In this document: one piece after another, positions 50,396-62,790 of the stretch
Numbering within the stretch: position 1 is the stretch's first letter
How the letters are laid out: the number at the start of each line of letters is the position of its first letter
NCBI GenBank assembly: GCA_905221615.1
Contig: CAJNDT010006191.1
Span: forward strand, 1 to 64,000
Reading direction: 5' to 3'
Length of the DNA: 64,000 bases
DNA from: Symbiodinium sp. CCMP2592
Taxonomy: Eukaryota > Sar > Dinophyceae > Suessiales > Symbiodiniaceae
The notes under the pieces: model-generated
The model's input: only the letters and a program-made list of their open reading frames with translations
Databases searched by the model: none
What the model was told of the DNA's origin: nothing
Program-made: the position numbers and the translations under genes

Positions 50396-51180
50396 TAATT
50401 CCAGAGAGGTTTGCCCCCTTGAAGTACGGAATAGGTCTTCCAACTTTATCGGGTTCTAGAGGGTTTTGTAAGGTTCTGACAGGGGTCTATAGGGAGTATA
50501 CCTGTAGCTACATCCTTGGGGCATACAGCTGTGTGGGAAGACCCTAAGCAACAAACTCTACACCCACAATCGTGAACCCCAAGCCCTAAACGAAGGATCC
50601 CTTGGCTGCGTTTTACGACAATCGGCCGAAGGCGTGATTCAGATTCAGCATTTTCCGGGGTTTAGGGCTTCGGGCGTTCATGTTTTGTCTTGTTTGGGGT
50701 TTAGGGTTTGCTCGATTCAGGCGTTGAGCGTCAAGCTGCTTCGGGGTAAAAGGGTTTAGACAAGAGTTCAAGGTGTTTTTGAAGGTTTGGAGTTTGGGCT
50801 TTGTTGCATGAAGGTTTGCAGTTCCTCCTTTATTCGAATTCGTGTTTCGGGTTTAGGGTTGCTTTAGGAGGTTCGTGAGTTCTTTTCGAGTTTCGGGACC
50901 CTAAACCCTAAACCCTAGTCTGTTCAGACTCAAGGTTATCACGGTTGCAGTTACGTGATCATATGCAGAGCTCAAGGAAGCTATGTCGAGTATACTAGGG
51001 TTTAGGGTTTAGGGTATGTCGGGTTATCCAGGGGTGATCGAGCTTTACGGGAAGAGTAATTCTGCTTCTGGCAGGATCATGCATCCAGGCATGTGCACTG
51101 AAAGCAGGACCGAGTCTGGAAACCCTGAAGCACTTTACGATATAATGTACCACGGTTCAGTAATTTTAAAAGTATATCAG
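50396..51180. other. intergenic stretch, no feature
   Basis: Scattered TTTAGGG words on both strands; no gene or clear repeat seen. Confidence 0.5.
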
Positions 51181-51830
51181 GCTATTCTATACTTGAAAGC
51201 AACAGAATATGATATCTTGTATCATCACAAAACACGTCACAATGAAAGACAATGCGACATAAGATAACACAACGAGTCAAAGCATAGCAAAGGAGGCTGT
51301 AGCATAGTACAACAGAGCATATGGTAATGTCAGTTACGATAAAGTAGTCTAACATACAATGTGTAGTATATAAAATGGTACACAATATGTACCTTATATA
51401 ACATACTACATGCGACATATAACATATGATGCATCTAAGCATGTTCATATTGAACTCATGATATTTAGACATTCAATATGAAATGTCCTACAGCACACAA
51501 TAGTTGTTATACAGCATATTGCATATACTATTTCGCATGCAGTATATCTACGCTATCGTAAAGAATATACAGCATTTAGCATACAATATTCAATATAAAA
51601 CACAGTATATCATGATACGATACAGTGTGTTATAGTATAGTACGAGATATAAGATAAGATGCCCTGATAGCTTAAATAGCCTGATCTAGTTTAGCCCTGC
51701 CTATTCTAAATATTGTGATAGGGTTCGATGTAATATTTTACAATATACTCTAGTTTATGCTAGTCTCCTGTCATATCATCTCATCGCATCTCATCTCATT
51801 TCATCTAGTCTAACGTAATGCAATGTAGCA
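51181..51830. other. AT-rich island of ACATA/CATAT-type cryptic repeats
   Basis: About 650 bases clearly richer in A and T than their surroundings, made of loosely repeated words such as ACATA, CATAT, CAGTATA and, at the end, CATCTCATCTCATTTCATC. It has no telomere-like motif and no convincing frame. It could be an old, decayed simple repeat. Confidence 0.6.
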
Positions 51831-52587
51831 TTGTGGGTCTTTGACTTGGGGCATTACATGTCATTTAGGCACATACGGATGTTCCAAGTATCCCCAAGCT
51901 CTATGCAGACAACACAGGCGAGTGCTGACCACTTTGGGAAAGCACGCCAAACAGCCCTGCACCGAAGTTCTGAGACCAAGCCCTGTTTCTGGGCTCCGTA
52001 AAGGTATAATATGTATTTGGGGCTAACGTAGGGTTCAAGGTTTAGGCTTATGGTTGACCTGCAAATTACAGGGTATATGCCTTAAGCCAGTAAGTTCTTG
52101 GATCCCCGTGTAAGCCCTACACCATGAATGCTCCGCTCCTGTATCCTCTAAAAAGTCGGCCCCTCGGCTGAGACTATACCTTAAACCACCACAAGAAGCC
52201 GCACAAACCCTAAACCCTAAACCCTAAACTCTGAAGCCTAAACCCTAAACCCTATATCTCGTAATGAATGGATAAAGCGAATCTCCAGGCCCCAAGCCCC
52301 TTTTGACACGCCATAAACAACCTGCTAAAAGCACCATGAACTGTGAAATGCACCACAAAGACCCTTCAAGCCATAGCAAAGGCATGACAGCGACCCATGG
52401 GCTTCAATGACGAAACCATTTTGAAGCAAAAAACTCTAAAATTTTAATCTGCAACCCGGAAGGGTTTGGGGTTTAGGGTTCAGGGTTGAGGGTTCGGAGT
52501 TTAGGGTTTAGGGTTTAGATTTCCGGGTTTAGGGTTTCGGGTTACCCATAACACCTGAAACCTGCAGTACCAAAGCCCCAAACCCCT
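51831..52587. repeat. intergenic DNA with telomere-like tracts
   Basis: CCCTAAA units at 52205-52253 and TTTAGGG units at 52470-52550, that is, opposite strands 220 bases apart. Nothing else recognised. Confidence 0.6.
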
Positions 52588-52777
52588 CTTGGAGGTCCTG
52601 GGGGCTTAGTAAGTAGGTTATAATTGGGGTAACACCATTTAGGGTACTTATAACCCTACTTATAGCCCTACTTACCTCTAAGCAACCCTAAGACCCCCCT
52701 TCTAGAAGCCTTATAGATCCCTTTTAAGGAGCCTTTTAAGGAACCTTACTACTTACTAAGTCCCCTGGGCCTCCAAA
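52588..52777. mobile_element. MITE, family B
   Basis: CTTGGAGGTCCTGGGGGCTTAG on the left and CTAAGTCCCCTGGGCCTCC on the right are inverted repeats, with internal TTATAA motifs. Confidence 0.65.
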
Positions 52778-53092
52778 TAGACCCTAAACCCTAAACCCCA
52801 TAGATCCCTTTAAGGAACCCTATAGATCCCTAAGAGGAGCCCTTTGAGAAACTTTACTAAGTCCTCTGGGCCTCCAAATAAACCCTTATCCCTAAATACA
52901 TAGATCCCTTTAAGGAACCCTATAGATCCCTAAAAGGAGCCCTTTAAGAAACTTTACTAAGTCCCCTGGGCCTCTAAGTATACCCTAATCCCCCTTATAG
53001 AACCCTTATAGATCCCTCTTAAAGGCCCTTTTAAGGAGCCCTACAACTATCCTACTTATAACCTACTTACTAAGTCCCCTGGGCCTCCAAGT
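52690..53092. repeat. tandem repeat of about 97 bp carrying a family B right arm
   Basis: Units ending CTAAGTCCCCTGGGCCTCCAA recur near 52775, 52876, 52974 and 53089, each with ATAGATCCCTTTAAGGA-like sequence. The right arm of a MITE seems to have been amplified in tandem. Confidence 0.65.
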
Positions 53093-53162
53093 GCTCTCCG
53101 ACCTCTCGGAGCTCCGGGCGGCAGGTCACCGACTTCGAAGATCCGGAGGAGGCGTTGGATCA

Positions 53163-53300
53163 AGCTCGGGGTTTAGGGGTTTTGGGGTTTGGGGTTTGGG
53201 GTTTAGGGTTTGGGGTTTAGAGTTTGGGGTTTAGAGTTTTGGGTTTGGGGTTTAGGGTGTGGGGTTTGGGGTTTAGGGTTTGGGGTTGAGGTTCTGGGCT
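53163..53300 (+). repeat. GGGGTTT/GGGTTTA tract
   Basis: TTTAGGG variants with four G residues alternate over about 140 bases. The strand is G-rich and could form quadruplexes. Confidence 0.7.
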
Positions 53301-53634
53301 TGGGGTCGTATAAGGGGCTCTTAAACGCGTCCCTAGACGGGTCCTTGCCGTGTTTGGAAAGGCTTTGTTGCTTCAGGGCTCGGGGTTTAGTTGGGTTCAT
53401 TGGAAAGCCGATGATTCACAAGACCACGGCGACTAAGATCAACTTGCCACCTACAACCCCTAGACCCTAACCCTAAACCCGTAAACCTAAAAACGACCTT
53501 TTGAATCTTCTTGTCCATCTGGGTTAGGGATTTAAGGCATCGAGCCGTTGAAGACTCCGGTGTAGGCGAGTACAGGGCTCTGAATGACTACATTGACTTC
53601 ATGAGTGCTACTAGGACTAGTAGAAATAGTAGTA

Positions 53635-53734
53635 CGGTTGATGATATAAATCCTGCATTACCTTAAGGACCCTGAAGTATGGGAATTATGGTATATTCCC
53701 TATTATGGGTAATGCAGGATTTATATCATCAACC

Positions 53735-53735
<1 letters not shown>
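53635..53735. mobile_element. MITE, family A, type copy
   Basis: The 101-bp element has perfect 28-bp inverted ends starting CGGTTGATGATATAAATCC. TA stands at 53633-53634 and 53736-53737. It sits inside a TAG trinucleotide repeat. It has no coding capacity. Confidence 0.9.

Positions 53736-53802
<67 letters not shown>
53736..53802 (+). repeat. TAG trinucleotide microsatellite
   Basis: About 22 uninterrupted units; a few more lie left of the MITE, showing the MITE landed in the repeat. Confidence 0.95.
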
Positions 53803-53804
<2 letters not shown>

Positions 53805-53900
53805 GAAGCGGACCCCCCCACCTAGCAACTACCCCTTCTGCATTAGGCGCCCCCCCGCTACCAACCACCCCTCTGACCATACTCTTGTAGCACACATCGG

Positions 53901-54265
53901 TTTTACTCGGTATTTACAGCACTTTCGTCATGTAGGAACATCTTATGAAGCTTCAAAATTAAGCTGCGTTTTTGCAAACTGCAGCTTCCGATTCTGGACT
54001 TTTTCTTGGGGGGGTGGGTGGGCGGGGGATGATGACGACATTGTTACGCAGACACCCCGAACAACCTCTCCAGACGAGCCGTTTTGCTAGGTATTTATAG
54101 TACTTTCGTGAAGTCGGACCATCTTATACAGTCACCAAGCGTACTTCTGGACTTTGCAAACTCGACATTGGGCTTTACGAGGGCTTTCGGCGAAAACTCA
54201 AAATTGATCGAAGGAAGCTGGTTTTTGCGGTATTTAAAGGACTTTGGTCATGTCGTAGTCTATTG
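53901..54265 (+). repeat. three diverged copies of a roughly 160-bp unit
   Basis: TTTTACTCGGTATTTACAG at 53901, GTTTTGCTAGGTATTTATAG at 54081 and GTTTTTGCGGTATTTAAAGG at 54221 each continue ACTTTCGTCATGT-like; the first two also share GGANCATCTTAT. Spacing is 180 and 140 bp. Confidence 0.6.
54008..54028 (+). other. G-quadruplex motif
   Basis: A run of four G tracts separated by single T, T and C (GGGGTGGGTGGGCGGGGG) meets the quadruplex pattern. Confidence 0.6.
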
Positions 54266-54283
54266 CCAACCACCGTTCTTACT

Positions 54284-54352
54284 ACTGCTACGGATACTGC
54301 TACTGCTACTGCTGCTGCTGCTGCTACTACTACTGCTGCTACTACTACTACC
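54284..54352 (+). repeat. CTA/CTG trinucleotide microsatellite
   Basis: TACTGCTACTACTGCTGCT-type units over about 70 bases. Confidence 0.85.
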
Positions 54353-55620
54353 ACTACTGTTCAGGTTCCATATTTGAATATACTAGACCATAACCTTACA
54401 TAGGGTGCAACCCATGTAAACTCTACAAAATTCCGACAAAGCTTGGTGCAAAACATGTTAAGCCCCCCTTGGCAAGACCGTACAAAGCTCAATGGCGCGA
54501 ATGGGTTCCCTAAACCCTAAACCGGTTTCGGGCTTAGGTTCGGCCTGTGCTTGCCCAGGCCTTTCGCACGCGGGTGAGGAATAACCGGCGCGACCCCCAG
54601 CAGCAAGGTAATCGTATGGATCGTTCTCTAAATTAAGGTTTCCTTTTTAGGTCTTTCAAACAGTACGGCAACCTTGTATAAAGGACCCTAAAATGGAACC
54701 TTAATTCAAAGCGCTACCCCACATGAACTTGTTCGTTTCTTGACGGTTTTATTCCCTCACCCTAAACCTGAAGCCCTGAAACCAATCAGTCCTAGGCTTC
54801 TGGGAGTGCAAGTCAAGTCATAATGTGAGGCCCCTACAGTTGCAATCCTTTTAGCACCCTTTTGACACACTGAAAGACCCTCCAAAACCCGATAGTGCGT
54901 GATGGGCGTTTAGGCTAGCGTTTTTACTTGGGCACGGCAGAAGTCCTCGGCTGACCTCGATGATCCCACAGAGCCTAATCTGTTGCGCAAGGATTCAAGA
55001 TGTGTTAGATGTGTGTGGGCTGTAGGGTTTAGGGTCAAAGGATTACGATTTAAGGTCAAGTGTCAGGGGACTAAGGGTTGGGGGTGTAAGGTTTCGGCTC
55101 AACGGGAAATGTGTGTAGGGTTGAAGAGGTTTGAAACTGATCCAGGGTATATTCCTACATCATTGAAAGGGCCATTGGGTTTCTGGAATTCGGACAGGGT
55201 TGGAGGCACACTAAGCCTCATACAGATCCAAATCAGACGAACCCAAACAACCCTAAAGCCTCTCGTCTAAACACCAAATCCTCTAACCCGAAATCCTGAA
55301 CCGGAAGCCAGCAGTTCGAAATTGAGCTCCAACTTACGTTCCCCTAAACCCTGAACTCTAAACTTCAAACATGTTTAGAGTTTAGGTTTAGAGTGTCAGC
55401 CCTAGGCCTTCAAACCCTGAACCCCAAACCCTTCCAGCCTAGAATCCCATCTTCCAGCCTGAAGCACCTTAAACCCTGAAAACCTACAATCCTGAAGCCC
55501 TAAACTGGTTAAAGTAAGGTGGCTGGTTCTTCAGATTAGGCTCCGCTTTCGGGAAGGGTTCTGCCTCCTTTTGGCCTTCCTAAACAGGGGCCTTTACTGA
55601 GAGTTCTAGTGAGGTTTGAG
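54353..55620. other. intergenic stretch, no feature
   Basis: Loose telomere-like words; a short inverted pair of TTTAGAGTTTAGG type near 55340-55395. The 95-codon frame at 54983-55270 resembles nothing known. Confidence 0.45.
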
Positions 55621-55621
55621 A

Positions 55622-55745
55622 ATCATAGAGGCCCAGGACACTTTAATAAGTAGGTTATAAATAGAAATATAGATACCTAAATGGAGCTACCCCAACTATA
55701 ACCCTACTTGTAACCGACTTACCAAGTCCTCTGGGTCTTCAAGCC
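55622..55745. mobile_element. MITE, family B (diverged)
   Basis: GGCCCAGGACACTTTAATAAGTAGG on the left and CTTACCAAGTCCTCTGGGTC on the right are imperfect inverted repeats; AAGTCCTCTGGGCC recurs again at 55820. Confidence 0.5.
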
Positions 55746-55851
55746 CCTTTATAGAACCCCTTGTGTTATAGATCCCTTTCAAAGAGCCCCTTTAAGGAAC
55801 CCTTCAAGCAACCTTAGTTACTAAGTCCTCTGGGCCTCCTAAACACTACTG

Positions 55852-56095
55852 TAAGCCCTAAACCCTAAGACCTGAACCCTAAACCCTTAAATACCCCTAA
55901 ACCCTAAACCCTAGAGCCCTAAACCCCATACCCTAAACCCCTAAAATGCAGATTTCTGATGTTAGATGCAGCTGCACTAGCGGAGGGAAACAGGCGTTCA
56001 AACAAAAAACCCTAAACCCAAAACCCCTAAACCCCTAAACCCTAAACCCTAAACCCTAAACCCTAAACCCCTAAACCCTAAACCAGCAAAAGAAA
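55852..56095. repeat. telomere-like tract (CCCTAAA)n
   Basis: Two runs, 55852-55945 and 56010-56095, the second with about ten units in register apart from extra C residues. Confidence 0.8.
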
Positions 56096-57234
56096 AATCG
56101 CACAAAAAAACCTGCAGAAGCCAGGGCGCGGAGCCGTTCCCGCACGCGGGGTTCCATGCCAGGGGCTCTGCCCTGGGGAGCTGTCCAGGTTTAGGGTTTA
56201 GGGTTTAGGGCCTTAACCCTAAGGAAATCAGAATACAAGGAACCCTAAAACGGCAGGAAATTCGGGGTTAAGTTAAACCCTGGAACCCTGAACTTTGAAC
56301 CTTAAACGCTGAACCCTGAACCCAAAACCCAGAACCCTAAACCTTAGACCCTCAACCCTGAACGGACCTTGAACGAAAGCTCCAAAGCAACTGAAAGAAC
56401 TTCAAGAAGTGCCCGTACAGGGACCCTAAGAAGGAGGCCCCCCTAAAAGGACCCCAAGAGGAGACCGTGGAGGAATTCTGAAAGGAACCTTCAAAGGAGG
56501 GTTTAGGGTTTAGGGTTGACAGGAACCCTAAATACAGCCCTGAAAGAACCCTTGAGGGAATTACCTAAACTCTAAAGCCTATATCCTGAAACCTGCACCC
56601 TAAACCCTACCCTTAAAGGAGAGGGATTGAAGGCAGGTCGCGGGGCTTGGAGCTCAAGTTTGTCAGGTTTTGCGGAAGAGCCTGAGGTCTTCTGAGTTGG
56701 AAAAAGATTTTCTATGAGGTCTCCTTCGTGGGCTTCGAGAAATATGACCATTCTTGTTGATGATAATGATTGTAGTAGTAATCATGATCAAAGTGGCAAT
56801 AGTAGTAACAACAAACTAGTTTGGAAGTATGATGAAGTATGTCTTAGCGGCTTCAGGTTTAGAGTTCGCGGTCTGGGGTCAAGGGGTCATGGTTCCGAGG
56901 TTCAGCAGCCGACCACCCTACTGTACACCCTAGACTCGGACGTTCCGTCGTTTTGGGGATATCAAGCTTCAGCCGGTTTAGGGGTTAGGATTAGGGTTCA
57001 GGGTTGAAGCAAACCTGGCAACCCCCCGCACTGGTGAATCCTAGAGCAGAAATGCTTTAAATCCCAGGGCAGACAGCGGCTTGGAGCGGCGCATTCAGGC
57101 ACAGCACTGCGAAGCAATGCCTCTGCATTGGTTGAGGGTTTGGGGATGTTCCGAAACCCTAAGCCCGAAACCCCAAATCCTAAACCCAAACCCTACAACC
57201 CTAAGCCTTAAAGCCCGAAACCCTCAATCCCAAT
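56096..57234. other. intergenic stretch, no clear gene
   Basis: A GC-rich patch at 56120-56190 holds the palindrome CCAGGGGCTCTGCCCTGG. Frames at 56714-57007 (plus) reach 97 codons but read as low-quality sequence. Nothing recognised. Confidence 0.45.
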
Positions 57235-57350
57235 CCTGGGTTCTTGTTAAGGGAATTCCATTTAAGTTACCATAACAGGAATCTGTAGTAAATGATCTGG
57301 TTTCCTTTCCCTGTTGTGGTAACTTGAATTAAGTTCCTGAGCCCTCACTC
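57235..57350. mobile_element. MITE-like element, family I
   Basis: CTGGGTTCTTGTTAAG on the left and CTTGAATTAAGTTCCTGAG on the right, with TTAAGTTACCATAACAGG / CCTGTTGTGGTAACTT inside. Similar ends occur at 58737-58885. Confidence 0.5.
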
Positions 57351-57740
57351 CCAATCTCTAGGCTTAGCACACAGCACCGGTCATGGCGGAGTAATGGAGG
57401 AACTACAAGGTTATCGGGGCCCGAAAAGTGGTCATTTGGGACCATGTAAAGAGACACTGCTGGCATCATAGCCGGGTTCGAAGTTCCTCCGGATTTAGCA
57501 CGTCTCATGACAAGTAACAAAGATGCTACACGTAAGTGTCATGCGAGCACACGCAGTTTGCATTGATCGGTTGGTGCTCTTTCTTGTGGACATTGTTCCA
57601 TCTTCTCAGTCAGGATTGATATGGATGTGGATGTTAGGGTAAGTGTCAGATGCAGTGTAAGACGGCCTGTGAACCTGCGGGTCCAGCAAACTGCTTCGGG
57701 TCCGGCAAATTGCGCTTTTTTGCAGTTGGTAGATCTTTAG

Positions 57741-57780
57741 GGTAGCTTGCATACATACATACATACGTACATACATACAC
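57741..57780 (+). repeat. CATA tetranucleotide microsatellite
   Basis: About nine CATA units with one CGTA variant. Confidence 0.85.
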
Positions 57781-57983
57781 TTATACATGGTGTGAACTCA
57801 CGAGGCAGCGTGAGAAGAATGCCCTAAACCCTAAACCCTAAACCCCAAACCGTCCGGGTAACCGGAGGGAACTTCAGCGGTACCTTAAACCACGGTTTAG
57901 GGTTTGGTGATTTAGGGGTTCAGGGTTTTGACCACATTAAACCAATGTATCCTGTCATCGCTCCCAAAATTAGCCCCTGTTTT

Positions 57984-58141
<158 letters not shown>

Positions 58142-58736
58142 GCCAGGACTACGACGCAGAATAACTATGATAAGAAGTGTGGTTGGCCACTACCCTCTCT
58201 CACGAGAGCACTCGGAACCTTTTTCCAGACGCAGGGCAACGGACAAACCTCGTCAAATAGATCTACTCAGATGGATGTACAACAGGTTCTACTCAATCTA
58301 CGTGACCTTCACATCACTGTACACAGTTCAACTTGTCGCTAGATGCAGAAGCCTCTTTGGGTGCTTACGAGTCCTATGCCCTCAACAGCTTTGCGAGGAT
58401 ACGCCTGCATGGCTGCACACGACATGTATGTGCAAGTGCTTTGATGCTGCAAAGAATAACAATGGCATGTTGTCGCAAAGAACCCCCGGCTCAAAGGGCG
58501 ACGAGGTACCTCGTCGTTTTAGTCTAGGTCGAAAAGCGAAGGTATTCTCGAGGATGTTATCAGATGGGCTACTAGAGACATCCTGTCAAACTGCAAAAAA
58601 AACATGATACCAGAACAGAAATACTTCAAGGCCGAGGGTTTACGCTTCCTTTTTCGCGGTTCCTGCGGAAGCCCCATGGGCTTCCCAATGCGCCCACCCA
58701 TTCCGAATTCCATTGGCGAGCGCTATGATGATGATG
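58142..58736. other. non-repetitive island, no recognised gene
   Basis: Free of telomere-like words. A frame continuing out of the microsatellite gives about 150 residues of ordinary composition (to 58607, plus), but starts in the repeat and matches nothing I know. Confidence 0.35.
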
Positions 58737-58885
58737 CTGGGTCCTGGTTAAGGAGGTTAATGTGAAGGTTCAGTAGTAGGGATCTATACGGGTTCCGTTA
58801 AGGGTTTAGGGTGCAAGGTTTAAGTTACCGTAATATAGGTTCTTGACTAGGGTAACTTAAACGAATGTGCTTAACAAGAACCCAG
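58737..58885. mobile_element. MITE-like element, family I
   Basis: CTGGGTCCTGGTTAAG on the left and CTTAACAAGAACCCAG on the right; interior has TTTAAGTTACCGTAATATAGG and a TTTAGGG word. Confidence 0.5.
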
Positions 58886-59093
58886 GATGGGATGAACGCG
58901 CGCACGCCTTGCGCTCCGAGTTTCGGGCCAAGCAGCTCTGCTCTTTTAGGGGTTCGCTGGTAGCCGAAGGATTTTTTGTTTAATGGGTGTTACTAGGCAT
59001 GAGGTTAATTGCCCAGACTAAGCTTCATGTGAAGAAACCCATACCCAACGATACTAACGTAACCTCAGGGTTCCTTCTTGTAACAATATGCTT

Positions 59094-59195
59094 GTTTGAT
59101 GATATGATATAAACCTGCATTACCTGGATGACCCCAGATTATGGGAAGTATAGTATATTCCTTATGATGAGTAATCAGGGTTTATATCCTCAACC
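59094..59195. mobile_element. MITE, family A (diverged)
   Basis: TTTGATGATATGATATAAACCTGCATTACC and, at the right, GGTTTATATCCTCAACCAT; core GATTATGGGAAGTATAGTATATTCC as in other copies. Confidence 0.65.
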
Positions 59196-59727
59196 ATAGT
59201 AGAAGCTACTTCTGTGTCCGAACCCTGAAACCCGGTTTAGGGTGTATCCTTTTGAAAGATATTATATGAACCAGAAACCCAACAAATTAGAGCATCACTT
59301 TCCTCACACCTGTAATATAGAACAAAGCCCTAAACCCTAAACCCTAAACCAGGGAACTCCATCCTTAACCAACGTTCCAACTTTGTGACCCTCATCCGCC
59401 GCACCCCAAAGCCCTAAGCCCCTAAATCCCTAAACCCTATACCGACTTTTTGTGTTGATGAAGCGCTGCAGGGCTTCTAGCAGGGGCTTTCAGGAGTTGC
59501 GGTTTAGGAATCCGGGCGTTAGGCTTGAGGGTGCAGGGTTATGCCGTTTAGGGTTTTGAATCTTGATGTTTGCATCATTTTTGTTGTGGTTTCGTTGGTT
59601 TAGGGAGTTCGTTTGATTGATTGTTTCGATCGTGGGTCTGGTTGAGGTTAGGTAGGGGTGGTTGATGTAGGGTGAAAGCTGCAGCATTCAGGGTGCAGGG
59701 GTGAGGGCACACTACGTCAAGACCTGC

Positions 59728-59850
59728 AACCCTAAACCCTAAACCCTAAGCAGAACACCCTAAACCCTTGTCCCTAAACCCCTTATCCTAAACCCTAAAC
59801 CCCGAATCCTAAACCCTAACCCTAAACCCTGAACCCTGAACCCAGAGCCG
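59728..59850. repeat. telomere-like tract (CCCTAAA)n
   Basis: About fifteen CCCTAAA-type words with C insertions and CCCTGAA variants. Confidence 0.75.
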
Positions 59851-60049
59851 CGAATCGTTGTGCAGGGTTCCGACTTCGTCTGGACTTCCTCAAACTGCAA
59901 ACCCTGAACCCTAAACTCTACTTGGAGGTTCATGGGGGGCCTTAGGGTTTAGGGTTTAGGGCCTACTTGGAGGTGCAGGGGGTTCCTTTAAGGGTCCCTT
60001 TAAAGGGGATCTATAGGGATTCTAGAGGGGTGTAGGGTTCAGGGCCCTA

Positions 60050-60159
60050 CTTGGAGGTTCATGGCTAGTTATAAGTATAGCTATAAGCCCCGCAATATGA
60101 GTTATAAGTCTCATGACCATACTTATAACCCTACTTATAACTACCCATGAACCCCCAAG
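60050..60159. mobile_element. MITE, family B
   Basis: CTTGGAGGTTCATGGCTAG and CTACCCATGAACCCCCAAG are inverted repeats; TA on both sides (60048-60049, 60160-60161). Confidence 0.8.
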
Positions 60160-60195
60160 TAAGGAGGACTGTTTCCTCGTTCTTTAGTATCATTC

Positions 60196-60530
60196 TAGTA
60201 TAACGGGCCCCAAGACCCTATTCTAACTATGAAGGCCCCTGGGTCTCTGCGCCCATACAGTCGAAGGTTCTCCAATGGCATATAATACAGGGGCCTGATA
60301 ACAATAGTATACTGGGGCCCCAAACCCCAACGTAGGGGCTTAAATACTTACCTATACTAATGTGGGGGGGTTCAACATAGGGGCTTAAATAGCTGCCTAT
60401 ACTAATGTGGGGGGGTTCAACATAGGGGCTTAAATAGCTGCCTATACTAATGTGGGGGGGGTTGCTTATTATGATTATAGTATAATGGGCCCCAAAACCC
60501 TTTTCCAACAATGAAGGCCCCTAAAGTACC
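60196..60530. repeat. compound repeat: 45-bp tandem array between direct repeats
   Basis: TAGTATAACGGGCCCCAAGA near 60196 and TAGTATAATGGGCCCCAAAA near 60478 start direct repeats of about 50 bp. Between them, 60333-60462 holds three 45-bp units (TAGGGGCTTAAATAGCTGCC). Confidence 0.75.
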
Positions 60531-60899
60531 CTGAAGCTTTAGACGGTCAAGACGGGATCGAGCGGTTCCCAAACGCGATCCATGGAGCATCGTAGCTGAG
60601 GAGTGCGCGCATCCCAGGTCTCAGAGTTCAACTTCTCAGGGCTTGGCGTGTTCTGAATCGCGGATACTTAGACACCTCATATCCTTCTAGGGTTTAGGGT
60701 TTAGGATTTCATCATAAAGCCCTCAGCCCTAAATACCCCAAGCCCCTAAACCTTGAATCGCAACCCCATATCTGCGACGTTCTCCGCGATAAGTCCACCG
60801 TCCCGTGCTCAGGCGAAAGTGAAAGCCATGCTGTGCCAGTGCCTGGCGGATTTCATGGTGTGAAGCCTGAGGCCAGATAGGGTTCCTTTAACGTAAAAG

Positions 60900-60984
60900 C
60901 CAGAAAGTTGGAATATGATTATCCCAAACCCTTTATGGTAAATTTTCAGGTATCCTACCCTGAAACCATATTCCAACTTTCTGG
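60900..60984. mobile_element. palindromic MITE-like element, family G
   Basis: CCAGAAAGTTGGAATATG and its near-complement CATATTCCAACTTTCTGG lie at the two ends of 85 bases. One copy only in this window. Confidence 0.55.
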
Positions 60985-61100
60985 AGTTCCCTATAAAGGG
61001 ATCTATAGGGCTTCCTTTAAGGGGTTTATAGGGTTTATAGGGTTTCAGGATTTTTAGGGTTTAGGGTTTAGGGGTTTAGGTTGAGGCCAGGTATACGGGG

Positions 61101-61211
61101 CTTAACTAACAATTGGTATTATGGGAGCTAAGGCGCCAGGGATGATGATCATCCCTATTAAATAAGGAGCTGAAGAGCCAAGGGAACCCCCAAAACCACT
61201 GGTTAGTTAAG
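61101..61211. mobile_element. MITE-like element, family H
   Basis: Exact 10-bp inverted ends CTTAACTAAC / GTTAGTTAAG, with GGGATGATGATCATCCC, a perfect palindrome, near the centre. One copy only. Confidence 0.4.
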
Positions 61212-61311
61212 CTCGGGTCTTTCTGGCATGAGCGGATTGTCACCGCTACACGTAAACCCTAAACTACCAGCGAGAAGAATAGTCCTAGTCGCATGTTCAG
61301 CAGTTGATTTT

Positions 61312-62040
<729 letters not shown>

Positions 62041-62660
62041 CCAGTAGCAGTAACAGTTGCCGTACGGTAGCAGTAGCAGGCATTAGTGGCAGTGGTCGTG
62101 GTCGTGGTGGGAAGGGGGGAGGAAGCCACAGGAGGAGGAGGTGTTGTTTTCAAGTTTGTTTTGAGGTGCCCTGGGCTCGGGGCTTAGATGCGTGTCGTGT
62201 GGGATTGAGGGCACGAAGTCCGCGAAGACAGTGGACCTTGAGGGTTTTCCATTGCATGCCAAATCATAAACGGTGGATGCCGGATGCGCCAAGGGCTTGC
62301 TCTGCATCAAAACCGGGATTTGCTGAGTTCGGTGTTCAGGTTTTGTTTGGGCTTGTCTCGGATTTGCGTAAGGCTCGCTCGGAGTTTACATCGGAGTTTA
62401 GGGTTGGGGACCAGACAGACTTGCGCTGACAAGCCGCAGGTTTAAACAGAAATGCCACAGAAAGTCCCGAACATCAAAAGCCCCCGCTGTAAAGCTCTGC
62501 ATCAAAGCACTCTAAGCCTTAAACTTAGGGACCCAAAAAGGACATAAGCATCAGCATTTCATACGAACTTCCCTAAGTTATTGGGTTGTTGGGCTTCATT
62601 ATAACGGGGTTTATATGGGATATCACTATCCATGTTTTTGCTTATGCGCTTTTTGGGGCC
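62041..62660. other. non-repetitive island, no recognised gene
   Basis: A frame leaving the microsatellite runs to 62429 (plus) with about 110 residues of ordinary composition; it matches nothing I know. Confidence 0.35.
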
Positions 62661-62664
62661 CTAT

Positions 62665-62780
62665 AATAAACCCCTAAACCTTAAACCCTAAGCCCAAAAC
62701 CCTAAACCCCTAAGCCCTAAACCCTGAGCCCCAGACCCTAAACCGTAAACCCGAACCCTTAAACATGCCTAAACCCTAAT
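62665..62780. repeat. telomere-like tract, degenerate CCCTAAA
   Basis: About fourteen CCCTAAA-type words with many variants. Confidence 0.7.
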
Positions 62781-62790
62781 CTCTAAACGG

